64,000 nucleotides of DNA from Thalassotalea_H sp040779345. Lineage in GTDB: Bacteria; Pseudomonadota; Gammaproteobacteria; Enterobacterales; Alteromonadaceae. How positions within the stretch are numbered: position 1 is the stretch's first letter; the number at the start of each line of letters is the position of its first letter. The notes under the pieces were generated by a model. It was not told where the DNA came from, searched no databases, and saw only the letters and a list, made by a program, of their open reading frames with translations. Of this stretch, positions 1-9,033 are shown one piece after another. Location: assembly GCA_040779345.1 (NCBI GenBank), contig JBFONU010000004.1:186001-250000 (forward strand). Direction: 5' to 3'. The position numbers and the translations under genes are program-made.

Positions 1-97
1 TCTAGGCGGCTCCGAATATCAGCTTTATTTACAGAATAGTCAAACATTATACGGTGCAGAGAACTTATCAATAGCGCCGGGTTATAAAGCTGAATAA
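1..97 (+). CDS. C-terminal end of an unidentified gene
   Basis: A reading frame open from base 2 gives 31 residues (ending APGYKAE) and a TAA stop 39 bases before hsdM. The piece is too short to assign to a family, and the gene lies mostly outside the window. It is on the same strand as the restriction operon and could be its upstream neighbour. Confidence 0.4.
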   Translation, partial: LGGSEYQLYLQNSQTLYGAENLSIAPGYKAE

Positions 98-135
98 TTT
101 AGAAAAACAAACCAGATTTAAACAGGAATTAAAAA

Positions 136-1701
136 ATGACAAGTATCCAACAAAGAGCAGCTCTGCAACGCCAAATATGGGCAATCGCTAACGATGTCCG
201 TGGTTCAGTAGACGGCTGGGATTTTAAACAATATGTACTGGGTACACTGTTCTACCGCTTTATTAGTGAGAACTTTGTTGAATACATTACAGGTGGTGAT
301 GATAGTGTTGATTACGGTGCAATGGATGATAACGACAGTCTCCTTACTGATATTAAAGATGATGCTATTAAAACTAAAGGTTACTTCATCTATCCAAGCC
401 AATTATTTTCAGTTATTGCTAAAGGCGCGAATAAAAACGAAAGTTTAAATGCAGATTTAGCCAAAATATTCTCTGAAATTGAAAGCTCTGCTAATGGCTA
501 TGACTCAGAAGATGATATCAAAGGTTTATTTGCTGATTTTGATACCACCAGTAATAGACTGGGTAATACCGTAAAAGATAAAAACCTAAGGTTAGCAGCG
601 GTTTTAAAGGGTGTTGCAGGGCTAAGTATTGACCAATTTGAAGACAATGAACATGACCTATTCGGCGATGCCTATGAATTTTTGATCTCAAACTATGCCG
701 CTAACGCAGGTAAATCAGGTGGTGAATTTTTCACCCCGCAACATGTCTCGAAATTAATAGCCCAATTAGCCATGCATAAACAAACCAGCGTTAATAAAAT
801 TTACGACCCCGCAGCAGGTTCTGGCTCGTTGTTGCTACAAGCTAAAAAGCATTTTGATTCGCATATCATCGAAGAAGGTTTTTTTGGTCAAGAGATCAAC
901 CACACAACCTATAACTTAGCGCGTATGAATATGTTTTTGCATAATATCAATTACGACAAATTTAATATGCAATTAGGCAACACCTTAACCGAACCACACT
1001 TTTGTGATGACAAACCGTTTGATGCCATCGTTTCTAACCCGCCATATTCAGTAAAGTGGATTGGCTCAGACGATCCAACACTGATTAACGATGACCGTTT
1101 CGCACCCGCAGGTGTATTAGCGCCTAAATCAAAAGCCGACTTTGCTTTTGTACTGCATGCGCTGAATTACCTATCAAGCAAAGGCCGAGCGGCGATTGTT
1201 TGTTTTCCCGGTATTTTTTATCGAGGTGGAGCAGAAAAGAAAATTCGTCAATACCTAGTCGATAATAACTACGTTGAAACAGTAATTTCACTAGCACCTA
1301 ACCTATTTTTTGGCACCTCAATTGCCGTTAATATTTTAGTGTTAGCCAAAAATAAAATTGAGAACAGCACCCAGTTTATTGATGCTAGTGGTGAAGACTT
1401 CTTTAAAAAAGTAACCAATAACAATGTAATGAAAGATGAACATATTCAAAAAATTATGGATATGTTTGATAACAAAGAAAATGTAGACCATGTCGCCCTG
1501 TCTGTTGCAAATGAAGATATCGCTGCCAATGATTACACCCTTTCAGTGAGTAGCTATATAGAGCCCAAAGACACCAGTGAAATCACTGATATTACCGTAC
1601 TGAATGCCGAGCTAAAAACTACTGTTGCCAAGATTGACCAACTCCGCAGTGATATTGATGCGATTACCTCTGAAATTGAAAGTTCGGAGACTCAAGCATG
1701 A
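136..1701 (+). CDS. hsdM: Type I restriction-modification DNA methyltransferase subunit HsdM
   Basis: N6-adenine methyltransferase subunit of a type I restriction-modification complex; with HsdS it methylates host recognition sites. The 521-aa length is normal for HsdM. An N-terminal helical HsdM domain is followed by GGEFFTP (about residue 195), the SAM-binding DPAAGSGSLL (about 224) and the catalytic NPPY (about 301). The start ATG follows a purine-rich AGGAA. The stop TGA overlaps the hsdS ATG (ATGA), so the two are translationally coupled. TGA is therefore used as a normal stop here, unlike in the plasmid module at 18-22 kb. Confidence 0.95.
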   Translation: MTSIQQRAALQRQIWAIANDVRGSVDGWDFKQYVLGTLFYRFISENFVEYITGGDDSVDYGAMDDNDSLLTDIKDDAIKTKGYFIYPSQLFSVIAKGANKNESLNADLAKIFSEIESSANGYDSEDDIKGLFADFDTTSNRLGNTVKDKNLRLAAVLKGVAGLSIDQFEDNEHDLFGDAYEFLISNYAANAGKSGGEFFTPQHVSKLIAQLAMHKQTSVNKIYDPAAGSGSLLLQAKKHFDSHIIEEGFFGQEINHTTYNLARMNMFLHNINYDKFNMQLGNTLTEPHFCDDKPFDAIVSNPPYSVKWIGSDDPTLINDDRFAPAGVLAPKSKADFAFVLHALNYLSSKGRAAIVCFPGIFYRGGAEKKIRQYLVDNNYVETVISLAPNLFFGTSIAVNILVLAKNKIENSTQFIDASGEDFFKKVTNNNVMKDEHIQKIMDMFDNKENVDHVALSVANEDIAANDYTLSVSSYIEPKDTSEITDITVLNAELKTTVAKIDQLRSDIDAITSEIESSETQA

Positions 1702-2912
1702 GCCAAGTGAACCTGTTAGATAAATTGTTGGATGGAGCTGGAGTAGAGTGGAAACCTATAGCGAAAATTGGAGAGTTAGTTCGAGGTAGCGGTCTTCCTA
1801 AAACTGATTTTACTGAATCAGGCGTTCCCGCAATACACTATGGTCAAATCTATACTTATTACGGATTATTTACACATACGACCAAATCATATGTATCAGA
1901 AGAGACTTCAAAGAAGTTAAAAAAGGTAAATTTTGGTGACGTCGTGATCACCAATACAAGTGAAAATCTGGAAGATGTTGGGACACCGTTGGTTTATCTA
2001 GGTGAAGAGCAGGCTGTAACAGGTGGACACGCAACCATTTTAAAACCAAGTAAAGGCTTGTTGGGAAAATACTTTGCATATTACACTCAAACACAAGCTT
2101 TTTTTAAAGATAAAAGAAAGTATGCGAAGGGAATTAAGGTAATTGATGTTTCAGCAAAAGATTTATCAAAAATTCAAATCCCAATTCCATGTCCCGAAAA
2201 CCCAGAAAAATCTCTGGCAATTCAAACTGAGGTTGTTCGTATTTTAGATTGTTTTACTGAGCTAACCACTGAGCTAACCACTGAGCTAACCACTGAGCTT
2301 AATGCACGCAAAAAACAATACAATTATTATCGTGATGAGTTGTTTAAGTTTGTGGATGGTGAAGTTGAGTGGGAGGTTTTAGAAAAACTTGCAGAAAATC
2401 TAGACCCCCAACGTAAACCGATAACTAGTGGGCTACGTGAAGCAGGCGATATTCCATACTACGGAGCATCTGGTATCGTTGATTATGTAAAAGGTTATAT
2501 CTTTGACAGTGACTTATTACTGGTATCAGAAGATGGAGCCAATTTGCTAGCACGTAACTCACCAATAGCATTTAGTATCAGTGGTAAAACATGGGTAAAT
2601 AACCATGCTCACGTTTTAAAGTTTGAGACTTATACAGAACGACGATATGTCGAATATTACCTCAATAGTATAGATTTAACGCCTTATATTTCAGGTGCGG
2701 CTCAGCCAAAGCTTAATAAGAAAAATTTGAATAGCATTAAGATCCCTAATCCATCATTTGAAGTTAAAAAGCAAATAGTAGCTACACTGGATAAACTCGA
2801 TGAACTGACAAGTTTACTTCACAAAGGGCTGACTCGTGAAATTGAACTTAGACAACAGCAGTATGAATACTATCGTGATTTATTACTCAATTTCCCTAGG
2901 TCGAATACATAA
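1698..2912 (+). CDS. hsdS: Type I restriction-modification specificity subunit HsdS
   Basis: DNA-recognition subunit that sets the target of the HsdM/HsdR complex. The protein has the usual two-half layout: target recognition domain 1 (about residues 15-180), a central conserved helix, target recognition domain 2 (about 225-370) and a C-terminal conserved helix. The two spacer helices carry similar QYxYYRD motifs. The central spacer contains the tandem peptide TELT-TELT-TELT-TEL, encoded by 12-bp direct repeats. In EcoR124-type enzymes the number of such TAEL-like repeats sets the spacer of the bipartite target. It overlaps hsdM by 4 bp and is followed 13 bp later by the prrC-like gene. Confidence 0.93.
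   Translation: MSQVNLLDKLLDGAGVEWKPIAKIGELVRGSGLPKTDFTESGVPAIHYGQIYTYYGLFTHTTKSYVSEETSKKLKKVNFGDVVITNTSENLEDVGTPLVYLGEEQAVTGGHATILKPSKGLLGKYFAYYTQTQAFFKDKRKYAKGIKVIDVSAKDLSKIQIPIPCPENPEKSLAIQTEVVRILDCFTELTTELTTELTTELNARKKQYNYYRDELFKFVDGEVEWEVLEKLAENLDPQRKPITSGLREAGDIPYYGASGIVDYVKGYIFDSDLLLVSEDGANLLARNSPIAFSISGKTWVNNHAHVLKFETYTERRYVEYYLNSIDLTPYISGAAQPKLNKKNLNSIKIPNPSFEVKKQIVATLDKLDELTSLLHKGLTREIELRQQQYEYYRDLLLNFPRSNT
2256..2300 (+). repeat. 12-bp tandem repeats in the hsdS central spacer
   Basis: Three perfect copies of ACTGAGCTAACC (2256-2267, 2268-2279, 2280-2291) and a partial fourth (ACTGAGCTT, to 2300). They are in frame and encode repeated T-E-L-T. Gain or loss of a unit keeps the frame and changes the distance between the two DNA-recognition domains. 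Confidence 0.95.
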
Positions 2913-2925
2913 GAGGTAGTCTTCA

Positions 2926-4218
2926 GTGAGCAAAAAACTAGATAAAATTGCCAAGGATTTGGTCGACAATAATAAAAAAGTTCAGCTGATATATGCTTTT
3001 AATGGTACAGGAAAAACACGATTATCCAACGAATTTAAAAATTTGGTTGCCCCTAAAAGTTTTACAGATGATGAAAATGATCAGCCACGGGATAAGTTCC
3101 TCTACTATAACGCTTTTACAGAAGACTTGTTCTACTGGGATAATGACTTGGATGCGGATACCGATCCAGCTCCTAAACTAAGAGTCCAGCCCAATTCATT
3201 TACCGACTGGTTGATTACTTTGCTTAATGATTTAGGAGAAGAGGGAAATATAACTACCAATTTTCAACGATACACTAGCAATCGAGTTACACCAGAATTT
3301 AATCAAGAATACAAAATCAAGAAAAAAGATTTCAATGGAAAGCTAATAGAAATAACGATTCCAGCTTATTCTGAAGTCACATTTAAAGTAGCAGACAACT
3401 CGAAGGAAGAAGTTGTTACTTCAAATGATGATGCTGTGGTTGAAGGTAAATACGAAACGGTAAAAATATCTAAAGGCGAGGAAAGCAATTTCGTTTGGAG
3501 CCTAATATTTACACTGTTGGAGCAAGCCGTATCTGAACTGAATGAACCTGACTTCACAAACCGGACAACCGATAAATTTGATAAATTGGAATACTTGTTT
3601 ATTGATGACCCCGTTAGTTCATTAGATGATAATCATTTAATTGAATTAGCTGTGGATCTTGCGTCCTTGGTAAAATCAAGTAAATCTGGCCTTAAATTCA
3701 TAATCACAACGCATAGTCCACTATTTTATAACGTGTTATCAAATGAATTGAGCAATAAGAGCTACGACAAGCAAACTGATGGTTCATTTAAACTGGCATA
3801 CAACCCCAATAAAGTATTTAGAAAATATCGATTAGATAAGCAGGCTGATGAATTATTTAAGCTAGAAACACAGCCAACAGATTCGCCTTTTTCATACCAT
3901 CTGTATCTATTATCGGAGCTTCAGGATGCTTTAAATAAGCAGCAGGTTAGAAAATATCACTTTGGTTTTATTCGCAATATCTTAGAAAAGATGGCTACAT
4001 TTTTGGGATACAGCTACTGGCCAGCATTACTACCTAAAACAGCCGGAGGAAAACCAGATCCTTTTTTCAATAGAATTTTGAACCTATCTAACCATTCTGC
4101 TCATGCAGGTGAGGAAGTTCCTATTGTTGAAGAAAAAGACAAAGAAGATCTGAAAGAATTAGTGACTTATTTAATTAACACTTACGGTTTCAAAAAGCAG
4201 GAAGCACAAAATGACTAA
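2926..4218 (+). CDS. prrC: PrrC-like AAA ATPase, candidate tRNA anticodon nuclease
   Basis: Likely anticodon nuclease held inactive by the type I enzyme and released when phage disables restriction, as known for E. coli PrrC. ABC-type NTPase motifs are visible: Walker A FNGTGKT (about residues 26-32), an ISKGEE signature, Walker B FIDDPVSSLDD and H-loop TTHSP. The C-terminal region has Arg350 and Glu354 (R-x3-E) followed by His390/His393. This matches the order and spacing of the PrrC Arg-Glu-His catalytic triad. The length of 430 aa is close to PrrC. The gene order hsdM-hsdS-this gene-hsdR is that of the prr locus. Start is GTG. It overlaps hsdR by 8 bp. Nuclease activity is inferred; a RloA-type or other HEPN-like ATPase is the alternative. 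Confidence 0.75.
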   Translation: MSKKLDKIAKDLVDNNKKVQLIYAFNGTGKTRLSNEFKNLVAPKSFTDDENDQPRDKFLYYNAFTEDLFYWDNDLDADTDPAPKLRVQPNSFTDWLITLLNDLGEEGNITTNFQRYTSNRVTPEFNQEYKIKKKDFNGKLIEITIPAYSEVTFKVADNSKEEVVTSNDDAVVEGKYETVKISKGEESNFVWSLIFTLLEQAVSELNEPDFTNRTTDKFDKLEYLFIDDPVSSLDDNHLIELAVDLASLVKSSKSGLKFIITTHSPLFYNVLSNELSNKSYDKQTDGSFKLAYNPNKVFRKYRLDKQADELFKLETQPTDSPFSYHLYLLSELQDALNKQQVRKYHFGFIRNILEKMATFLGYSYWPALLPKTAGGKPDPFFNRILNLSNHSAHAGEEVPIVEEKDKEDLKELVTYLINTYGFKKQEAQND

Positions 4219-7200
4219 TTATAAAACAATTGCAGAATCTAATAACTTTATTGTTTTAGACAAGTACAGCAATGAATGGCAGGTAGCCGAAGGCTACCAA
4301 AGTGAAGGCGATTTAGAACATGAATTAGTTCAAGATTTAGTTAATCAAGGCTATGAGTTTGTACCCGGATTAACCAATACAATAGCAATGCTCGCTAATG
4401 TAAGAGTTCAGCTACAAGCCTTAAATAAAGTTGAATTTACCGAAGGTGAATGGCTACGTTTTGTTGAAACGTATTTAGATAAGCCAAGTGAAAACATCGT
4501 TGATAAAACCCGTAAGCTGCATGATGATTACGTTAATGATTTTGTCTTCGATGATGGACATATTGAAAATGTTTACTTGCTTGATAAGAAAAATATTACT
4601 CGAAACAAAGTACAAGTGATCAAGCAATTTGAACAAACAGGTAGCCACGCTAACCGCTACGACGTGACAATATTAGTTAATGGTTTACCTTTGGTACAAG
4701 TAGAGCTTAAAAAGCGTGGTGTTGCCATTCGTGAAGCTTTTAACCAAATACACAGATATAGCAAAGAAAGCTTTAATGCCGATAATTCGCTATTTAAGTA
4801 CCTTCAGCTATTTGTGATCTCTAATGGTACCGATACACGGTACTTTGCGAATACTACTCAACGTAATAAAAACAGCTATGACTTCACCATGAACTGGGCA
4901 AAGTCTGATAATAACCTGATCAAAGATCTTAAAGATTTTACTGCAACGTTCTTTCAGAAAAATACTTTGCTTAATGTATTACTTAATTACTCAGTGTTTG
5001 ACGTTAGCAATACTTCGCTAGTAATGCGTCCATACCAGATTGCTGCATGTGAACGCATTTTGTGGAAAATAAAAAGCTCGTTTCAAAGTAAAACTTGGAG
5101 CAAACCAGAAAGTGGCGGCTTTATTTGGCATACCACGGGGTCAGGTAAAACACTGACAAGCTTTAAATCAGCGCGATTAGCAACCGATTTAGACTTTATT
5201 GATAAAGTATTTTTTGTGGTGGATAGAAAAGATTTGGACTATCAAACCATGAAGGAATACCAACGCTTTTCACCTGATAGTGTAAATGGCTCTGACAGCA
5301 CCGCTGGGTTAAAGCGCAACTTGGATAAAGACGACAATAAAATCGTGGTAACGACTATTCAAAAGCTAAACAACTTGATGAAAGGTGAAGCTGATTTACC
5401 TATCTTCAATAAGCAAGTGGTGTTTATTTTTGATGAATGTCATCGCAGCCAGTTTGGTGAGGCGCAAAAGAACCTTAAGAAGAAGTTTAAGAAGTTTTAT
5501 CAGTTTGGTTTTACTGGTACGCCGATTTTTCCACAAAATGCGCTAGGTGCTGAAACAACGGCCAGTGTGTTTGGTAGAGAGTTACATTCGTATGTGATCA
5601 CCGATGCCATTCGTGATGAAAAAGTGCTTAAGTTTAAAGTGGATTACAACGATGTTCGTCCTAAATTTAAAGAAATTGAAACGGAACAAGACGAGAAAAA
5701 ACTTAGCGCATTAGAGAACAAAAAAGCATTAATGCATCCTGAGCGTATTAAAGAAATTTCACAATACATATTGAGTAACTTTCGTCAGAAAACCCACCGT
5801 AAACAAGCTGGAGCAAAAGGCTTTAATGCCATGTTTGCTGTAAGTAGTGTTGATGCGGCTAAGTTATATTATGAATCGCTGAACAACCTACAAAAACATG
5901 AAAGTAGACCATTACGCATCGCGACAATATTCTCGTTTGCAGCAAACGAAGAGCAAGACGCGCTAGGTGATATTGAAGATGAAAGCCTTGATCTTTCTGC
6001 AATGGATAATGCGATGAATAGCAGTGCTAAAGAGTTTTTAAGTGCAGCCATTGAAGATTATAACGGTAATTTTAAAACTAATTTCAGCGTAGATAGCAAT
6101 GGCTTTCAAAACTATTACCGTGACTTAGCCAAACGCGTTAAGTCGAAAGAAGTTGATTTACTAATTGTAGTGGGCATGTTTTTAACGGGCTTTGATGCCC
6201 CGACACTTAATACGCTATTTGTTGATAAAAACTTGCGTTACCACGGCTTAATGCAAGCTTATTCACGCACAAACCGCATTTATGATGCCACTAAAACCTT
6301 CGGTAATATCGTCACTTTCCGTCATTTAGAAAAAGCGACCGTAGATGCGATTACCCTATTTGGTGATAAGAACACTAAAAACGTGGTGCTAGAAAAAAGC
6401 TATGCAGAGTACATGGAAGGCTTTACTGACGTTGTTACAGGTAAAGCAAGGCGTGGCTTTATGGCTGTAATAAATGAGCTAGAACAGCGTTTTCCTAACC
6501 CTGATGATATTGTTAAAGAAAAAGACAAAAAAGAGTTTGCAAAGCTATTCGGCGAATATTTACGCGTTGAAAATGTACTTCAAAACTATGATGAATTCGC
6601 GAGCTTAAAAGCTTTACAAGAAGTAGATATAAGCGATGCTGAAGCGGTTGAAGCATTTAAAGAGCAACATTACTTAGACGATGAAAAATTAGCTGAACTA
6701 CAAACGATTCGATTACCCGCAGATCGAAAAATTCAAGATTACCGCTCTTCATACAACGATATCCGTGATTGGCAGAGACGCGAAAAAGCCGCTGAAGCTA
6801 ATGATAAATCGACTATTGATTGGGACGATGTGGTTTTTGAAGTGGACTTGCTTAAATCGCAAGAAATCAATTTAGATTATATTCTTGAATTGATTTTTGA
6901 ACATAACAAAAAGAACAAGAATAAGTCTGATTTGATTGATGAAGTACGCCGCTTAATTAGAGCAAGCTTAGGCAACCGAGCTAAAGAAAGCTTGATTGTT
7001 GATTTCATTAACAAAACCAATTTGGATGATATTAGCGAAAAAGCCAACATCATTGATGCTTTCTTTAAATTTGCACAAGCAGAGCAGCAACGTGAAGCAG
7101 ATGAATTAATCAAATCTGAGGGCTTGAATGTAGCTGAAGCTAAACGCTATATATCTACCTCGTTAAAGCGTGAATATGCCAGTGAAAATGGCACAGAATT

Positions 7201-7324
7201 AAATTCTACCTTGCCTAAAATGAGCCCTCTTAACCCGCAATTTAAAACTAAGAAACAAACGGTTTTTCAGAAAATAGCGGCGTTTGTTGAGAAGTTTAAG
7301 GGCGTTGGTGGGAAGTTGAATTAA
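4211..7324 (+). CDS. hsdR: Type I restriction endonuclease subunit HsdR
   Basis: Motor and nuclease subunit that translocates DNA and cuts unmethylated targets. The N-terminal PD-(D/E)xK nuclease region is seen as NRYDVTI...VELKKR (about residues 148-172). Superfamily 2 helicase motifs follow: TTGSGKT (about 309), FDECHRS (about 408), FTGTP and the motif VI region QAYSRTNR. A C-terminal helical region probably contacts HsdM. The 1037-aa length is normal. The ATG lies inside the last codons of the prrC-like gene, showing coupling. Confidence 0.95.
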   Translation: MTNYKTIAESNNFIVLDKYSNEWQVAEGYQSEGDLEHELVQDLVNQGYEFVPGLTNTIAMLANVRVQLQALNKVEFTEGEWLRFVETYLDKPSENIVDKTRKLHDDYVNDFVFDDGHIENVYLLDKKNITRNKVQVIKQFEQTGSHANRYDVTILVNGLPLVQVELKKRGVAIREAFNQIHRYSKESFNADNSLFKYLQLFVISNGTDTRYFANTTQRNKNSYDFTMNWAKSDNNLIKDLKDFTATFFQKNTLLNVLLNYSVFDVSNTSLVMRPYQIAACERILWKIKSSFQSKTWSKPESGGFIWHTTGSGKTLTSFKSARLATDLDFIDKVFFVVDRKDLDYQTMKEYQRFSPDSVNGSDSTAGLKRNLDKDDNKIVVTTIQKLNNLMKGEADLPIFNKQVVFIFDECHRSQFGEAQKNLKKKFKKFYQFGFTGTPIFPQNALGAETTASVFGRELHSYVITDAIRDEKVLKFKVDYNDVRPKFKEIETEQDEKKLSALENKKALMHPERIKEISQYILSNFRQKTHRKQAGAKGFNAMFAVSSVDAAKLYYESLNNLQKHESRPLRIATIFSFAANEEQDALGDIEDESLDLSAMDNAMNSSAKEFLSAAIEDYNGNFKTNFSVDSNGFQNYYRDLAKRVKSKEVDLLIVVGMFLTGFDAPTLNTLFVDKNLRYHGLMQAYSRTNRIYDATKTFGNIVTFRHLEKATVDAITLFGDKNTKNVVLEKSYAEYMEGFTDVVTGKARRGFMAVINELEQRFPNPDDIVKEKDKKEFAKLFGEYLRVENVLQNYDEFASLKALQEVDISDAEAVEAFKEQHYLDDEKLAELQTIRLPADRKIQDYRSSYNDIRDWQRREKAAEANDKSTIDWDDVVFEVDLLKSQEINLDYILELIFEHNKKNKNKSDLIDEVRRLIRASLGNRAKESLIVDFINKTNLDDISEKANIIDAFFKFAQAEQQREADELIKSEGLNVAEAKRYISTSLKREYASENGTELNSTLPKMSPLNPQFKTKKQTVFQKIAAFVEKFKGVGGKLN

Positions 7325-7369
7325 ATGTTGGCACTTTCAACTATTGCCACATAGATAACAAGGAAAAGG

Positions 7370-8401
7370 ATGAACATGTCTACAGTTAAACGAATTGAAT
7401 TTGGTAACTACACATTAAAATTTGGCGAGCATAAAGTATTGCTAGATTTGTTTGACGAAGTCGTAATGCCTTCGTTTCAAGAAATGAAATACATAAGAAA
7501 ACTCAAGGATAAAGGGGAGTACTTCTTTTTAGATACAAAGATTGTTGTACTGAATGATGATAAAAATAGTCCTGAATTAGGTATCACCGGTCGAATTGTT
7601 AAAAATACCAAGTTAAAAAGGGAGCAAATTTTTAGTAAAGAAAGTGGGCTAGTTGAAAAAACAGGCGAATTAGAAACTGCGCCAAGCTCCACTTTTTTAT
7701 TGGTATTGAGTAATCATCGTTTAATTTTATGTCAGGAAACAACAGGCGCTCCAAACATACAGAATTTTCAATCAACTAGTCAGTATTGTCTAAGTGCGCG
7801 CTATAGAGAGTTTATTCAGGAAGAATACGACAAAGATAAAGAAAAAAAAGAGAAGAATAATGAGTTAGCGGCAAGAACTAAGAAGGCTCTTAAAGAATAT
7901 CTTCCGCGCCCATTTTTAAGAATAACTCCATTGGCTGACAAGCAAGACCTCAATTCTTTCGTCGGCCGTTTTAAACATATTGATGAGCTTACTATTAAGC
8001 TTCTTCCAACCAACAATGAAGAAATTGATAATGATGATTTTTGGGCATCATTAGACAGCGTTGGCAATGAAATGAATAGTAAGAGAACGGCCTTGAAGTT
8101 TAGCAATACTAAAGAAGGTCTAAATGCAGCTCAAGCGCTTGAGCAAACGAGCTCTGCTACTGGTTTAGGAAATTCAGAAGTTAAATTTAAAGGCTATGAT
8201 GAGCAAGGCGATACTATCAGGGGCAGTAATGATGATTTTAGCCTAACTGTAGAGTTAGAAGATATCCCAAAGGATATCGAAAGAGCGGCACAAGTTAAGT
8301 ATGGGCAGTTCAAGCACCTTGTTCAATCTCAAGTAATCAAGCTTCCTCAGCTAGTTGACAATGCTGCTAAGAAAGTTAAGTCAATTTTTGAACGGTTATG
8401 A
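7370..8401 (+). CDS. Unidentified soluble protein, first gene of a two-gene cassette
   Basis: I do not recognise this 343-aa protein. It has no signal peptide or membrane segment. It is rich in charged residues, with a lysine/glutamate-rich helical stretch at about 155-178 (EEYDKDKEKKEKN) and mixed alpha/beta character elsewhere. A strong ribosome site (AAGGAAAAGG) precedes the ATG. The stop overlaps the start of the next gene, a four-helix membrane protein, by 4 bp. Coupling to a membrane partner inside a defence operon suggests a sensor/effector pair, but no function can be read from the sequence. Confidence 0.6.
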   Translation: MNMSTVKRIEFGNYTLKFGEHKVLLDLFDEVVMPSFQEMKYIRKLKDKGEYFFLDTKIVVLNDDKNSPELGITGRIVKNTKLKREQIFSKESGLVEKTGELETAPSSTFLLVLSNHRLILCQETTGAPNIQNFQSTSQYCLSARYREFIQEEYDKDKEKKEKNNELAARTKKALKEYLPRPFLRITPLADKQDLNSFVGRFKHIDELTIKLLPTNNEEIDNDDFWASLDSVGNEMNSKRTALKFSNTKEGLNAAQALEQTSSATGLGNSEVKFKGYDEQGDTIRGSNDDFSLTVELEDIPKDIERAAQVKYGQFKHLVQSQVIKLPQLVDNAAKKVKSIFERL

Positions 8402-9033
8402 TTATGAACTTCGAAGAATCAGAACTAACAAGTGAAAAAAGTCTTTGGGATGTTTATTGGTTGTCTCGAACAATAAAGCCAAGTAAGTTTCAGTTTTTTT
8501 CTGTTGTTATTGTGATGTTAGCTTTAGCGGTAAATGCCTTCGTACTTGAAACGGAGATTGCATTTATACTTGCCGACACTAGGAAGTGGGCTTCTGCTGG
8601 TTTTAATTTCTCTATAACAACACTAGGGTTTTTGATTGCTGGTTTTACAATATTTGCGACTTTATCCAAGCCTGAAATGATGTTGGCGATGATGTCGCAT
8701 AGAAATAAAAAGACTAACCTACCTACGCTTAAATATAACTTCTTCACATTTATGAAAGTTTTCATAATGTATATAGTGTTTTCAGTTCTATATCTTGCCA
8801 TAGATCTTTTTGGTCAGAATGGCGGACTACTTTCAAATTTGATCGCTTTAATGCCTTACAGTACGTGTTTAAAAGTAACTCTGATAAAAGTGACTTATAT
8901 TATTGTTGGCTGTAGCTTTTTTTATCTTTTATTGTTGTTGAAGACCTTTGTTTTTAACATCTACACAATAACGATGAATTTCCTTCGGTGGGAATATAGA
9001 GAACTTAAAAAACAAGACGGTACAGGAGGTTAA
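8398..9033 (+). CDS. Four-helix membrane protein, partner of the upstream gene
   Basis: A 211-aa integral membrane protein with hydrophobic segments at about residues 36-58, 72-92, 118-138 and 160-185. A polar stretch (SHRNKKTNLPTLKYN) lies between segments 2 and 3. The start overlaps the previous gene (ATGA) and the next gene starts one base after its stop, so it is one translational unit with its neighbours. The two-gene layout resembles known soluble-plus-membrane defence pairs such as Kiwa in general form only. No sequence identity with such a family is claimed. Confidence 0.6.
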   Translation: MIMNFEESELTSEKSLWDVYWLSRTIKPSKFQFFSVVIVMLALAVNAFVLETEIAFILADTRKWASAGFNFSITTLGFLIAGFTIFATLSKPEMMLAMMSHRNKKTNLPTLKYNFFTFMKVFIMYIVFSVLYLAIDLFGQNGGLLSNLIALMPYSTCLKVTLIKVTYIIVGCSFFYLLLLLKTFVFNIYTITMNFLRWEYRELKKQDGTGG

